Translations under genes and position numbers: made by a program | Assembly (NCBI GenBank): GCA_023663735.1 | Contig: JAMPGV010000001.1 | Location: 1-64,000 of the forward strand | From: Muribaculum sp. | GTDB lineage: Bacteria > Bacillota > Clostridia > Lachnospirales > Lachnospiraceae | Length of the DNA: 64,000 nt | Direction: 5' to 3' | In this document: piece by piece, positions 7,142-16,272 of the stretch | How positions within the stretch are numbered: position 1 is the stretch's first letter | Layout of the letters: each line of letters starts with the position of its first letter | Notes under the pieces: model-generated | Told to the model about the DNA's origin: nothing | Seen by the model: the letters and a program-made list of their open reading frames with translations, nothing else | Databases searched by the model: none

Positions 7142-8862
7142 TATGCCTCCTCCCTTCCGTACATGGACGCATAGACGCCGTTCTTCGCAAGCAGCGCCTC
7201 ATGGCTGCCGCTTTCTGCCACCGCGCCGTCCTTCAGCACCAGAATCTCATCCGCATGGCGCACGGTGGAGAGCCTGTGGGCAATCATGACACAGGTTCTG
7301 CCCTCGGAGAGTTTCTCCATCGCCTGCCGAATCTGCTCCTCCGTCTCCACATCCACCGCGGACGTAGGCTCGTCCATCAAGAGAATGGGCGCGTTTTTCA
7401 AAAACGCTCTGGCGATGGAGATTCTCTGCTTCTCGCCGCCGGAGAGCAGCACGCCCCGCTCGCCCACCTGCGTGTCATACCGCTCGGGCAGGCTCATGAT
7501 GAAATCGTGGATGCCCGCGTTCCTGCAGGCCTCCATGACGGCGTTGTCGTCGGCGCTGCGGTCCGCATACGCCACATTCGCCCGTATCGTATCGGGAAAG
7601 AGGAACACGTTCTGAGACACCAGCGCAATCTGCTCTCTGGCGGCCTCCACATCCCATTCTGCAAAATTTCTGCCGTAGAGAAAATAGTACCCCGCAGAAG
7701 GTCTGTAAAACCCGCACAAAAGGCGGAACACCGTACTCTTCCCTCCCCCGGAATCCCCCACGAAGGCCACGGTGCTTCCCTTGGAAATCCGGAAGGAAAG
7801 CTCCCGCAGCACCGGCGTCCCCTCCGTATATGCAAAAGAGACTCTGTCAAAAACAAGGGCGTCCGTCTCTTCCTTTCCGCTTTTCTGTATGCCGCTTTTC
7901 TGTGTGCCGCTCTCCTCGTCTCTGGCATGAAGCAGATCTTCCACCCGCTGGATGCACACCCACTGTTCCCGCGCATCCACTATGTCGTAAGGGATTCCCA
8001 CAAAGGCCTCCACGAACCGTCCCAGAACCAGCACAAACGCCATGAGGCTGCCGATGGTGATCGCGCCCCGGGACACCAGCACATAGGCGTAGACCGCACA
8101 GAGAATATTGGGCAGCCAGCCTAAAATCCTGCGCACCAAAATGGCATTGTTGGAGACGCGGGTGCGCTTTTCCTCGTTCTCCACCAGATCATCCGCCGCC
8201 TGTTCCAGTTTGGCGCCAAAATATGCCTCCGCCCCGAAGGAGCGCAGCACCAGAATCCCGTTCATACAATCCTGTGCGATCTCCGTGATCCGGTCGGACT
8301 TCTGGCGGAATACCTTCTTCAAGCTTGTGAGTTTCTTGACCACCCGGCCGCTGAGCCAGAGTACCAGCGGATAACAGACCAGCATCGCCAAAAGCAGACG
8401 CACGCTGATCTGCCCCACATAAAACGCATAGGTGGCCGCCGTCACCACATTCGTGCAGAGAAAGGGCAGGCTTTCTCCCAACAGCGCATCGGCCTCCGCA
8501 ATATCGGAATTCATCTTATTGATGACGGACGCCGAGCCGTTCTCGTCAAAATAGCGGTACTCCAGCCGATAGAGTTTTTCTGCGGTCAACGCCTTATACC
8601 GCGTCTGCACGCGGATGCTGAAAAAAGACGCGGCAACGCTTTTCCCAAAAGCCGCCGTTGCTCCGATTCCCGTGAGCCATAGAAGGTACGCCAAAAAGGA
8701 AGTGTATTCCACTTCCTCCCCGGCCAGCATCCCGTCCACCGCTGCGCCGATCAGGCTGTTGCCTTCCACCACCGCTTTCGCCAGCACCCATGCCAGAAGC
8801 AGTTCCGCTATCAGAAACGGTATCTGGCGCAGCACGCATCGCAGAAAAACATTTTTTCTCAT
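7141..8862 (-). CDS. ABC exporter half, fused permease-ATPase (subunit 1)
   Basis: A 573-residue partner of the preceding protein, with six membrane segments and a C-terminal ATPase with Walker A VGDSGGGKST, signature LSGGEKQRISIARAFL and Walker B ILLMDEPTSAVD. The DEPTSAVD ending and GDSGGGKS loop vary slightly from the partner's, as is common in heterodimeric exporters. The start ATG 8862 has GAGGAG before it. The linker holds a 15-bp repeat (7877-7915) encoding QKSG-type units. A likely promoter lies at 8904-8933. Confidence 0.92.
   Translation of the reverse strand: MRKNVFLRCVLRQIPFLIAELLLAWVLAKAVVEGNSLIGAAVDGMLAGEEVEYTSFLAYLLWLTGIGATAAFGKSVAASFFSIRVQTRYKALTAEKLYRLEYRYFDENGSASVINKMNSDIAEADALLGESLPFLCTNVVTAATYAFYVGQISVRLLLAMLVCYPLVLWLSGRVVKKLTSLKKVFRQKSDRITEIAQDCMNGILVLRSFGAEAYFGAKLEQAADDLVENEEKRTRVSNNAILVRRILGWLPNILCAVYAYVLVSRGAITIGSLMAFVLVLGRFVEAFVGIPYDIVDAREQWVCIQRVEDLLHARDEESGTQKSGIQKSGKEETDALVFDRVSFAYTEGTPVLRELSFRISKGSTVAFVGDSGGGKSTVFRLLCGFYRPSAGYYFLYGRNFAEWDVEAAREQIALVSQNVFLFPDTIRANVAYADRSADDNAVMEACRNAGIHDFIMSLPERYDTQVGERGVLLSGGEKQRISIARAFLKNAPILLMDEPTSAVDVETEEQIRQAMEKLSEGRTCVMIAHRLSTVRHADEILVLKDGAVAESGSHEALLAKNGVYASMYGREEA
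7877..7915 (-). repeat. in-frame 15-bp repeats in ABC exporter linker
   Basis: Two full 15-bp units (7877-7891, 7892-7906; CCGCTTTTCTGTATG type) and a partial third encode a short polar linker (SGTQKSGIQKSG) between the membrane and ATPase domains. Confidence 0.7.
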
Positions 8863-8903
8863 CTTCCGGTACTCCTCTGTGATTTTGAATGTGTAATACG
8901 TCT

Positions 8904-8933
8904 ATTCTATCACTTTGCGCTCTCCGCAGTCAA
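8904..8933 (-). promoter_or_regulatory. probable promoter for the ABC exporter pair
   Basis: On the minus strand TTGACT (8928-8933), an 18-bp spacer and TAGAAT (8904-8909) overlap the 3' end of the deacetylase gene, about 40 bp before the exporter start. Confidence 0.5.
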
Positions 8934-9848
8934 TTCCTCCAATGTGCCAAATGTATAACCCATTTTTTCCCATTTGCTCAACAGTTCATCCAAAATCTCG
9001 CCGTTTGTCTTGGACGTGTTATGTAACAGCACAATCGCGCCGGGATGAATGCGCTTGGTCAGCTTCTCGAAAGCCTCCTCATGGCTGGGCTGACTGTCCA
9101 CGTTCCAGTCCACATAGGCCAGACTCCAGAAGAAGGTGGAGTAGCCCAAATCCTTGGCCATCTGCAGATTGGAGAGGCTGTATTTCCCCTGAGGCGGGCG
9201 GTAATACATCTTCATCTCCTCTCCCGTCACCTCTTTGTAGAGGCTTCGCACATCATCCATTTCTTTCTGAAAGGCCTTTGCGTCCGAGATCCGGGACATA
9301 TCCGGATGGTGGTAGGTGTGGTTGCCCACGGTATGCCCGTCTGCCACCATCTGCTTTACCAGATCCGGCGCCGATTCCAGATAGTGTCCCACCACAAAGA
9401 ACGTGGCCGGAGCCTCATGTTTTTTCAATGCGTCCAGAATGGCCTGCGTGTTGCCGTTTTCATAGCCGCAGTCGAAGGTCAGATAGATTTTCTTCTCTTT
9501 CTGCCCGCCCACATAATAGGCATTGTACTTTAACAGTTCCTCCGCAGAACTGTTGCCGGTGGGACATTTCCCGGATTCCCCAAAACCCAGCCCCCAGTTC
9601 TCCGTAAAGAGCAGTCCCCATGTGCGGGACTGTTCCAGAGCGGCGGGGTCTTCCTGCACATAAGCGTTTGCCGCCGTCTGGGTGTAGGCCGGCTCCTGCC
9701 CTGCCTCCTGCAGCAGACGGTTTTCCTGCGTGGCAGACGCCATGGCTCTGCCCAGCAGAAACGCCGCCGCCAGAAAGCACACCGTGGGAATCACATTCCG
9801 CGACAGCAGTTTCTCGCCCCAGCCATATTTTTTCCAAAACTCATTCAT
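8910..9848 (-). CDS. polysaccharide deacetylase, PdaA-like
   Basis: A NodB-fold enzyme of 312 residues that probably removes acetyl groups from N-acetylmuramic acid of peptidoglycan at the cell surface. After an N-terminal membrane anchor (about 15-37) the deacetylase domain covers about 120-305, with TFDCGYENGN (motif 1, variant seen in PdaA-type enzymes instead of TFDDG), the metal-binding GNHTYHHPDM (motif 2), RPPQGKYS (motif 3) and LLHNTSKTN (motif 5). ATG 9848 is preferred because GAGAGGAAAC precedes it. In Bacillus PdaA makes the muramic-delta-lactam of spore cortex; whether this organism sporulates cannot be told from this window. Confidence 0.88.
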   Translation of the reverse strand: MNEFWKKYGWGEKLLSRNVIPTVCFLAAAFLLGRAMASATQENRLLQEAGQEPAYTQTAANAYVQEDPAALEQSRTWGLLFTENWGLGFGESGKCPTGNSSAEELLKYNAYYVGGQKEKKIYLTFDCGYENGNTQAILDALKKHEAPATFFVVGHYLESAPDLVKQMVADGHTVGNHTYHHPDMSRISDAKAFQKEMDDVRSLYKEVTGEEMKMYYRPPQGKYSLSNLQMAKDLGYSTFFWSLAYVDWNVDSQPSHEEAFEKLTKRIHPGAIVLLHNTSKTNGEILDELLSKWEKMGYTFGTLEELTAESAK

Positions 9849-9927
9849 GTTTCCTCTCATTCCGCCATGCGGCGCCGCACGGTTCCGCATCCGGACATTT
9901 CACTATCCGCTTTTGCTACAATATATG

Positions 9928-9959
9928 AAAAAGCCTGCGGGTTCATTCCCACAGGCTTT
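9928..9959 (-). terminator. Rho-independent terminator after the ABC permease operon
   Basis: Arms AAAGCCTG plus GGG and CCC plus CAGGCTTT form a stem with one mismatch. On the minus strand the stem is followed by a short T tract, between the permease gene (end 10028) and the deacetylase start. Confidence 0.7.
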
Positions 9960-10027
9960 GGCGCGTCCGGCAGGGAATAACCGTTCTGACGGATATATCC
10001 CTCGAACACATATGAATGATAGGGATA

Positions 10028-10720
10028 TCAGCCGCGCAGCCGCCTCACGACGAACGTCGCTGCGATCAGCGCGGCTCCGCCCGCAAGCTGCCACCACTTC
10101 TCCCTGACGCTTCCGCTCATATACATCGAAAAAAGATTGAATACGCCCAGTTGGTCTTTCAGCCCGAAATTGGCTATGAAATACATCAGCGCAATCATAT
10201 AGCCCGCCACGGTGTTGTCCATGATTCCCGCTGCCGCAAATCCGACGGATCCCAGAAAAAACGCCGTGGCCACGGCGCAGAGTACATGCGCCAAAGACAC
10301 TTGGCTCTCCCGCATATGCAGAAATACCACGAACGCAATATTGAGAACCGTCAGCGTAAATACGGAATAAAGAAGGCGGATCAGACACACTTTCAGATAA
10401 TCCACCCGCTTGGCGCGGACCACGTCCCGGATCACCGGATCCCGCTCCGGCCAGAACACGGGCGTCAGCAGCACGATTCCCGTCCAGCAAAGCATGAACT
10501 CGATGGGTTGTGCCGCCGCTCCGGGGCCCAGCGCAGTGGTATTAAACAAGAGAACCGTGAGAAACAGCACCGCCACGGCAGCCGCCAGATGCATCACAAA
10601 ATGATACTTTAGATTGACGGCGGTGATTTTACCGTATATCGGGATTGGATTGCACTTTTCTATGGTTTTTCCCTGATCCGTCTGTGCCAAGAAGCAACAC
10701 CCCTTTTCGTTTTCTGTCAT
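10028..10720 (-). CDS. ABC-2 type membrane permease, second subunit
   Basis: A hydrophobic protein of up to 230 residues with about six membrane segments, from about residue 42 to the end, and no recognisable motif beyond that; it ends in a basic RRLRG tail. It closes the operon with response regulator, kinase, ABC ATPase and first permease, so it is most likely the second membrane subunit. The start is uncertain: ATG 10720 overlaps the previous gene by 92 bp and lacks a clear ribosome site, while TTG 10690 has AAAAGGGG at suitable spacing; the overlap with the upstream gene is long either way. Function rests on context more than on sequence. Confidence 0.65.
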   Translation of the reverse strand: MTENEKGCCFLAQTDQGKTIEKCNPIPIYGKITAVNLKYHFVMHLAAAVAVLFLTVLLFNTTALGPGAAAQPIEFMLCWTGIVLLTPVFWPERDPVIRDVVRAKRVDYLKVCLIRLLYSVFTLTVLNIAFVVFLHMRESQVSLAHVLCAVATAFFLGSVGFAAAGIMDNTVAGYMIALMYFIANFGLKDQLGVFNLFSMYMSGSVREKWWQLAGGAALIAATFVVRRLRG

Positions 10721-11849
10721 ATAGGAACATGGTAAGTCCGACGCACAATAGGGACAACACCAGATAAGCGCATCGGTTCACCACAAAATTTTCAAACTGG
10801 CTCCGGAACAGTTCCGTCTTGTAGAGGCTGTTGTGGCGGATGACCAGCGTCCATTTGGTGATGCTGCCCGTGAGCCGGTTGGCGGAAATGCTCAGAAACC
10901 ACCACGCCGCCTGTAGGAAAATCACGATCAGCGGAGACACAAGTTCCGAGAGCAAAGCCCCAAGCGCCGAGACGATCAGAATATTGGGAAACAGCCAGAG
11001 CGCCATCAAACCAAACGCCTGCCCCCACGCGAACTGTTTGTCCGGATAAAGTCCCCACACGCTCCACATCGCATGGACATAAGTCAAAAGCACCGGAATG
11101 CTCATGCAGACCGTCAGCGCAAGATACCGGATTCCCACGAGTTTGACGGAGGAACAGCTTCTCCCATAGACAAGCGATTCCATGTTGACCCGCCTGTCCA
11201 TCGTCCACAGGGAGACGCACACGAACACCGGAAGCACCGAAAGCACAATGCCCAGATAGTCACAGTAAAGTCTGGTGTAGGCGGAGGCGATATTGGAATC
11301 CGCAACAACCCCCTCGTATTCCGCCAGCGCGTCCTCATAGTCCATGGGAACCCTTGAGAAATTCTCCATCAGGAATTGCGCTCCATATTGGGAACCTCCT
11401 CCGATCAGCCGATCTGCCTCCTGCATCAGCTCTCGGAACCGTTCATAGGTCAGTTCCTTGGAGATCCGGATTTCCACCGCTTCATATTCCGCAAACGCGT
11501 TCAACTCCTCTGCTGACATTCCTGTCAGTTCTTGGATGATTCCAGCCATCTGCGCGGTTTTGTCCGCAGACAGCTTTACTTCCTTGTAAAACAGAAAAGG
11601 ATATGCGATATAGCTGCCCCGAAGATATTCTTCCACCAGTCCCTCCGCCGCCGCGGGCATCAAGATCTCCGGCGCCTCCTTTACAATGGAACCGTAATCT
11701 CCCCTTCCCGCTCCGGGCGGTTCCAGCGGCTCCCCCAGTGCCTCTCCGAACTGGCTGCCATACATGAGGATTACCGTGACGGCATACAGCCAGAACGTCA
11801 CGGACAAAAGCGTCTTTTTACATTCTTTTCGGAATAACATACCTATCAC
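10629..11849 (-). CDS. ABC-2 type permease, first subunit
   Basis: About 406 residues. It has one N-terminal membrane segment, a large outside loop of about 150 residues (rich in E, A and Y), then about five membrane segments in the C-terminal half (SVLPVFVCVSLW, LALTVCMSIPVLL, and others). This is the layout of ABC-2 permeases such as those in lantibiotic or bacitracin-type efflux systems. The likely start is the GTG at 11849 (AGGAGG just before) or the ATG at 11840. It lies between the ABC ATPase and the second permease, with short gaps. Substrate unknown. Confidence 0.78.
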   Translation of the reverse strand: MIGMLFRKECKKTLLSVTFWLYAVTVILMYGSQFGEALGEPLEPPGAGRGDYGSIVKEAPEILMPAAAEGLVEEYLRGSYIAYPFLFYKEVKLSADKTAQMAGIIQELTGMSAEELNAFAEYEAVEIRISKELTYERFRELMQEADRLIGGGSQYGAQFLMENFSRVPMDYEDALAEYEGVVADSNIASAYTRLYCDYLGIVLSVLPVFVCVSLWTMDRRVNMESLVYGRSCSSVKLVGIRYLALTVCMSIPVLLTYVHAMWSVWGLYPDKQFAWGQAFGLMALWLFPNILIVSALGALLSELVSPLIVIFLQAAWWFLSISANRLTGSITKWTLVIRHNSLYKTELFRSQFENFVVNRCAYLVLSLLCVGLTMFLYDRKRKGVLLLGTDGSGKNHRKVQSNPDIR

Positions 11850-11891
11850 CCTGCCTCCTATCATTTTGCTTGAATCTGCTTTCGCTCTGCC

Positions 11892-12803
11892 TCAGACAGT
11901 CTCCGCAAGTTCACATCCGCTGCGGTGCAGACAATACATATAGGCGTCCTCGCAGTTCGGCTCTGCGGACTCCGCCCCCGGAAGATCAGGGCAGGCTTGC
12001 GCAATCATCCGCACGCAGGTCTGTTCCTGCTGTTTCAGCATCCCTACCACAAGATACTTCTCCTTGATTCGGGGCAGCAGTTCCTTGGGGATGTTCACCG
12101 TGAACACTTTGCCTCTCGCGCTGTCGATCAGTTCCGTCACGGTGCCTTTCCACAAAATTTCTCCTTCGTTCATGATGGCAATCCGCTCGCAGGTTGCCTC
12201 GATATCTCCCACGATATGAGTGGACAGGATCACAATCCGCTCTTGTGCCACCTCGCACAAGAGGTTCCTGAAGCGGATCCGCTCTTCCGGGTCAAGCCCT
12301 GCCGTCGGTTCATCCACGATCAGCACTTCCGGGTCGTGGAGCAGCGCCTGTGCGATCCCCAGCCGCCGTTTCATGCCGCCTGACAGACTCTTCACCCTGC
12401 TGTTCCTCTGCGCAGTCAGATTCACCTGTTCGATCAGAGGGTCGATCCGCTCCTTGCGCAGCGCCTTCTCCATCCCCGACAAAGTCCCCAGATAATCGAG
12501 GCATTCATACACGCTCATACCCGGATACATGGAGAAATCCTGCGGCAGATAACCCGTGATCCGCCTAATCTGCGCCGCATTCTCGATCGGTATCCCGCAC
12601 ACCCGGATGCTTCCGCCCTGCTTCCCGTGAAGCGTGGCCAGCGTCTTCATCAGGGTGGTCTTACCCGCTCCGTTTCTCCCCAGCAGCCCGAACATCCCCT
12701 GCTCGATGGTGAGGCTCACATCCTTCAGCGCATGTTTTTTCCCGTAAAACTTCTCCACATGGCTGATCTCGATTCTCTTTGCGCCGTCCGTCCCGTTCTC
12801 CAT
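11892..12803 (-). CDS. ABC transporter ATP-binding protein
   Basis: A 303-residue ATPase of the antibiotic/peptide efflux class. It has Walker A LLGRNGAGKTTLM, signature SLSGGMKRRLGIAQALL, Walker B VLIVDEPTAGLD and H-loop STHIV, so it should be active. The ATG at 12803 is nine bases after AGGAGG. It powers the two permeases downstream and follows the sensor kinase gene by about 60 bp. The order regulator-kinase-ATPase-permeases is typical of modules in which the kinase senses a cell-wall-acting peptide and the transporter removes it. Confidence 0.92.
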   Translation of the reverse strand: MENGTDGAKRIEISHVEKFYGKKHALKDVSLTIEQGMFGLLGRNGAGKTTLMKTLATLHGKQGGSIRVCGIPIENAAQIRRITGYLPQDFSMYPGMSVYECLDYLGTLSGMEKALRKERIDPLIEQVNLTAQRNSRVKSLSGGMKRRLGIAQALLHDPEVLIVDEPTAGLDPEERIRFRNLLCEVAQERIVILSTHIVGDIEATCERIAIMNEGEILWKGTVTELIDSARGKVFTVNIPKELLPRIKEKYLVVGMLKQQEQTCVRMIAQACPDLPGAESAEPNCEDAYMYCLHRSGCELAETV

Positions 12804-12863
12804 TGATCCCATCCTCCTAAAATATCGTAATCTCATCCTATCAGACAATTTTCAACTTTTTAT

Positions 12864-14081
12864 CTACCTCAGGGAAAATGTCGCCGTCACTTTCGCGCCC
12901 GCGCCGCCGTTCTCCAGCCGCAGCTCCCCCTCTCCTTTCCCGCACAGCACCCGGCATATATAAAGACCCAGACCGAAATGTTCCTGATCCGGCTCTCCGT
13001 CCTCCCTGTAAAAAGGCTCCGCCGCACAGCTTAGAGCCTCTTTCGTAAAGCCCCTGCCGTCGTCCTCCACAACCATACGGAGCGTTCCGCCGCAGGCCGT
13101 CAGTTCAATGTTGATCCAGCTTGCGGCATACCGCGCCGCATTGGACACCAGATTTTCATAGACCTCCAGCACCAGCTCCTCGTCAATTCGCAAGATCTCC
13201 AGATCGGACTGCCCCCAGAACCAGACCTGACGTCCTTTCGCCAACACCTTTCCGGCATTGTGGCACCGCAACCGGAATTCCTCCCATGACACATCATGGG
13301 GATCCGGCTCGATATCCTCCAATTTCTGGACAGCTCCCATCTTCTGGGTGTAACGCACCAGCCTTGTGATCTGCCCTTCCATCATGCCCAGAATCTCCAT
13401 CTGTTTGGCCGCCGATATCTTTCCGTCCGACGTATGCTTCGCCAGCAGCTGCGTATAGCCCTTCAAAACCGTGAGCGGTGTGCGCATATCGTGTGCAAAC
13501 GCCGCGTTCAAACGCTTGCGCCCCTCCATGGCGCTCCACGTCCTCTTGCTGTTCTCATATAATGCGGCCCGCATATGCTCAAAAGAGCGGCACAGCTGCC
13601 CCAGCTCGTTCTCCTTGACCGGTTCGATTTCAAAATCCAGACAATTCTTGGAGATCTTCTCCGACGCGTCCGTCAAAACCTTGATAGGTTTCTCCATCTC
13701 TCTTTTATAAAAGAGCATCCCCATCGCTCCGATACAGAAGATCACCCACAGCGGAATCAGCACAAATTGCAGACCGCTGACCACTGCGTATCCCGCCTCG
13801 TATTTCCACTCGCCAAACGTGGTGCGTCTCCCGCTCACATAGGAATAGACCGGAGTTCCCGAAGCATCCGTAAAGATCTCATAATGCGCGGAATCGCCCG
13901 GTCTGTCCGCATACCGCTCCACATACCATTCCTGCGCATCATTGTTCCAGCTGCCTATCCAAAAGCTCCCCGCCAGCGCAGCCACCATTGCCACGAAAAT
14001 ATAGGGAACCAGACTCCATCTCAAAGAGCGGAAACTGCCTCCCGATTTTTGATGCGGTTTTGATTTTTCTCCTGCTGTCAT
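12864..14081 (-). CDS. sensor histidine kinase (first two-component system)
   Basis: A 405-residue membrane kinase with two membrane segments (about 24-42 and 100-125) flanking an extracytoplasmic loop of about 55 residues. A HAMP region follows, then the phospho-acceptor His in AFAHDMRTPLTVLKGY, N-box ENLVSNAARYA, and ATP-lid motifs DDGRGF and GLGLYICR. The start ATG 14081 overlaps the regulator's TGA in an ATGA junction, with GGAGG upstream, so the pair is translationally coupled. The signal is unknown; neighbouring ABC genes suggest a peptide or envelope stress. Confidence 0.92.
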   Translation of the reverse strand: MTAGEKSKPHQKSGGSFRSLRWSLVPYIFVAMVAALAGSFWIGSWNNDAQEWYVERYADRPGDSAHYEIFTDASGTPVYSYVSGRRTTFGEWKYEAGYAVVSGLQFVLIPLWVIFCIGAMGMLFYKREMEKPIKVLTDASEKISKNCLDFEIEPVKENELGQLCRSFEHMRAALYENSKRTWSAMEGRKRLNAAFAHDMRTPLTVLKGYTQLLAKHTSDGKISAAKQMEILGMMEGQITRLVRYTQKMGAVQKLEDIEPDPHDVSWEEFRLRCHNAGKVLAKGRQVWFWGQSDLEILRIDEELVLEVYENLVSNAARYAASWINIELTACGGTLRMVVEDDGRGFTKEALSCAAEPFYREDGEPDQEHFGLGLYICRVLCGKGEGELRLENGGAGAKVTATFSLR

Positions 14082-14770
14082 GTCCGGCCTCCAGACCTGT
14101 CTTTCACCCATTTATATCCGATGCCCCAGACCGTCTCCACATGATATTCCTCTCCCCATGCACGCAGCTTGGCCCGGATCCGCCGGATATGCTCCGCCAC
14201 CACGCTGCTGTCTCCCTCCGCGTCGTATCCCCAGAGTTTCTCGTAAATCCGCTCCTTGTCGAATACCTGTCCGCAGTTTAAAGACAGCAGTTCCAGAATC
14301 TCGAATTCTTTTTTGGTAAAAACCACCTCCGCACCCTCCACGGAAGCGCTCTTGGCGGAATAATCCAAAAGAAGTCCCCCCCAGAACCGGATGCTTCCCT
14401 CCGACGTGTTTCTATGCTCCCTGCGCAGATGCGCCGCCACTCTTGCGCCCAATTCGTCGATGGAAAAAGGCTTGACAATATAGTCGTCCCCTCCCGCCGC
14501 AAAACCTCTGATCTTGTCCGAGTCCTCCACCTTCGCCGTGAGGAACAGGATCGGACAGGACACATAATCCCGGATCCTTTGGCATACCGCAAGCCCGTCC
14601 ATCTGCGGCATATTGACGTCCAGCAAAATCAGATCCGGCTTTACCCGGATCTTTTCAAGCGCCTCCGCCCCGTCGCGTGCGGCGTATGTCTCATAGCCGC
14701 CGAGTTCAAAATAATCCTTCAGCAGACTGACCACATCCGGCTCGTCGTCCACAATCAATATCTTATACAA
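14078..14770 (-). CDS. OmpR/PhoB-family response regulator (first system)
   Basis: A 230-residue regulator with a receiver domain (acidic pocket VDDEPD, phospho-acceptor Asp in LILLDVNMPQMDG, FLTAKVE lysine) and a C-terminal winged-helix DNA-binding domain (EILELLSLNCGQVFDKE, HIRRIRAKL, VWGIGYKW). Translation appears to start at TTG 14770, spaced from GGAAGGAAGAG; there is no better ATG nearby. Partner of the kinase it overlaps. A run of eight 9-bp repeats (14792-14863) lies immediately upstream, in its promoter or leader. Confidence 0.92.
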   Translation of the reverse strand: MYKILIVDDEPDVVSLLKDYFELGGYETYAARDGAEALEKIRVKPDLILLDVNMPQMDGLAVCQRIRDYVSCPILFLTAKVEDSDKIRGFAAGGDDYIVKPFSIDELGARVAAHLRREHRNTSEGSIRFWGGLLLDYSAKSASVEGAEVVFTKKEFEILELLSLNCGQVFDKERIYEKLWGYDAEGDSSVVAEHIRRIRAKLRAWGEEYHVETVWGIGYKWVKDRSGGRT

Positions 14771-14791
14771 GTCCGGCTCTTCCTTCCTTTA

Positions 14792-14863
14792 TTCCAGCAT
14801 TTCCAGCGTTTTCAGCATTTTCAGGGTTTCCAACAGTTCCAACGCTTTCAGCATTTTCAACAT
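14792..14863. repeat. eight 9-bp tandem repeats upstream of a response regulator
   Basis: Eight contiguous 9-bp units of the TTTCAGCAT type, most differing at one to three positions, fill the gap between the two two-component loci. The array ends about 20 bp before the regulator's TTG start codon. Confidence 0.85.
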
Positions 14864-14914
14864 TCTAAAACTTTCAGGATGACATCAGTATAATCCGCAA
14901 TGATCAAATTTTTA

Positions 14915-16234
14915 TCAACTTTTCTGAAGGAATGGCAGCCATACTTCAAACGCCACGGACTTGCCGTCCGCACTCTCCGCCGCCACTTTTCCGCCGTGCT
15001 GTTTTGCAATGGCTTTGACGATAGACAGGCCGATCCCGCTGCCGCCGATGCCGGAATTTCTGGAGGCGTCCGGCCGATAAAAACGCTCGAAGAGCATATC
15101 CAGCCTGCCCGGGGCGATACCGCTCTCCTCCCCCACGGTATTCCACACCACGATCCGCGCCCTTCCACCCTTTTTGACGGTTTCCACCGTCAGACGGATC
15201 TCTCCCTGCGCGGAGGCGTATTTCAGCGCATTATCCAGAAGCAGGGACAACATCTGTCCAAGCTTTCCCGCATCCCCCATGCAATAGATTCCCTCCCGAA
15301 TCTCCAAAGACAGCTTTTTCTCCTGCGCCTGTGCCAACGGCGCAAACAGAGCCGCCGTCTCCTCAGCAATCTGCGACAGGCAGCATCTGGTCAATACGGG
15401 TTTCTCCTCCTCTTCCAGTTTGGAAAGCGCAACCATCTGCTCCGTGAGGCCGCCCAGCCGTTTTACCTGATTGCGGATGCTGTCCGTCCACTGGTTCCGC
15501 TGTCCCTCCAGTTCCAGAATATCCACGTCCGCCGAGATGACGGCAAGGGGCGTCTTCAATTCATGGCTGGCGTCCGTGACAAAGCGTCTCTGCTTCACAT
15601 AGCTCTCCTCCACGGGTGCAAACACCCGCCGGGAAAAGACAAGCACCAGCACAAATACCGCAAGCATCCCCAGCGCAGACACACCGATGCTGGTAAAGAG
15701 CAGATTCCGGACACTGTTTAACTCCCTGCCGCAGTCCACAAAGATCACCCGGCACTCCTGTGTCCCCTCCCGCCGCTGATTCAAAAAGCGGTAGTTCTCC
15801 AGAAAACCCGATTTCCTGCCGCTCGTCCAGACTTCCTCCGCATACGCCATCGCCTCTGCGGTTTCCACCGCCGCAATGCGCCCCGTGTCCACCGAAATCA
15901 CGGTTCCCTGCCCGTCCATTCGCACCGAGAAAAATCGGGTGTCATAGGGCGTCTCCGGAGAAAGCCCCCGAAACATGCCGGATTCCTTAAAAACCCGCGG
16001 GCTGTGGGACGTCCCGCCCGACAGCTCCCGCTCTTCCGGAAACGTCTGTTTCCTGCCGGGATAGTCGTCCGGAAAATGCCCCTCGTTCTCCGCAAGCATG
16101 TTCAAAATTCTGTCCGCCCGCTCCACCGTGCCATAATACCCGGCGGCGTTCAGGCTGCCCACGATCACCGCAAGCACCACAAACAGGGAACCCATCGCAA
16201 CCAGTATAAACTTTTTCCGCAGCTGCCGTATCAT
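14915..16234 (-). CDS. sensor histidine kinase (second two-component system)
   Basis: A 439-residue kinase. The open frame continues upstream, but the upstream part overlaps the regulator gene in another frame and is not protein-like; MIRQLRKKFILVAMG at 16234 is a natural membrane-protein start. Two membrane segments (about 8-30 and 175-200) enclose a loop of about 145 residues. The phospho-acceptor His is in DASHELKTPLAVIS, the N-box is LLLDNALKYA, and the G-box is GSGIGLSIVKAIAKQHGG. It lies 38 bp behind its response regulator. Signal unknown. Confidence 0.92.
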   Translation of the reverse strand: MIRQLRKKFILVAMGSLFVVLAVIVGSLNAAGYYGTVERADRILNMLAENEGHFPDDYPGRKQTFPEERELSGGTSHSPRVFKESGMFRGLSPETPYDTRFFSVRMDGQGTVISVDTGRIAAVETAEAMAYAEEVWTSGRKSGFLENYRFLNQRREGTQECRVIFVDCGRELNSVRNLLFTSIGVSALGMLAVFVLVLVFSRRVFAPVEESYVKQRRFVTDASHELKTPLAVISADVDILELEGQRNQWTDSIRNQVKRLGGLTEQMVALSKLEEEEKPVLTRCCLSQIAEETAALFAPLAQAQEKKLSLEIREGIYCMGDAGKLGQMLSLLLDNALKYASAQGEIRLTVETVKKGGRARIVVWNTVGEESGIAPGRLDMLFERFYRPDASRNSGIGGSGIGLSIVKAIAKQHGGKVAAESADGKSVAFEVWLPFLQKS

Positions 16235-16272
16235 AAATTGTCCCTCGATTGATTCTTCTATTGATCGTTCTA

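Noticed and set aside
14792..14863. CRISPR-like array
   Set aside because: Units are 9 bp and contiguous with no spacers. The other arrays in the window (7, 11, 12, 15, 18, 33 bp) fail for the same reason.
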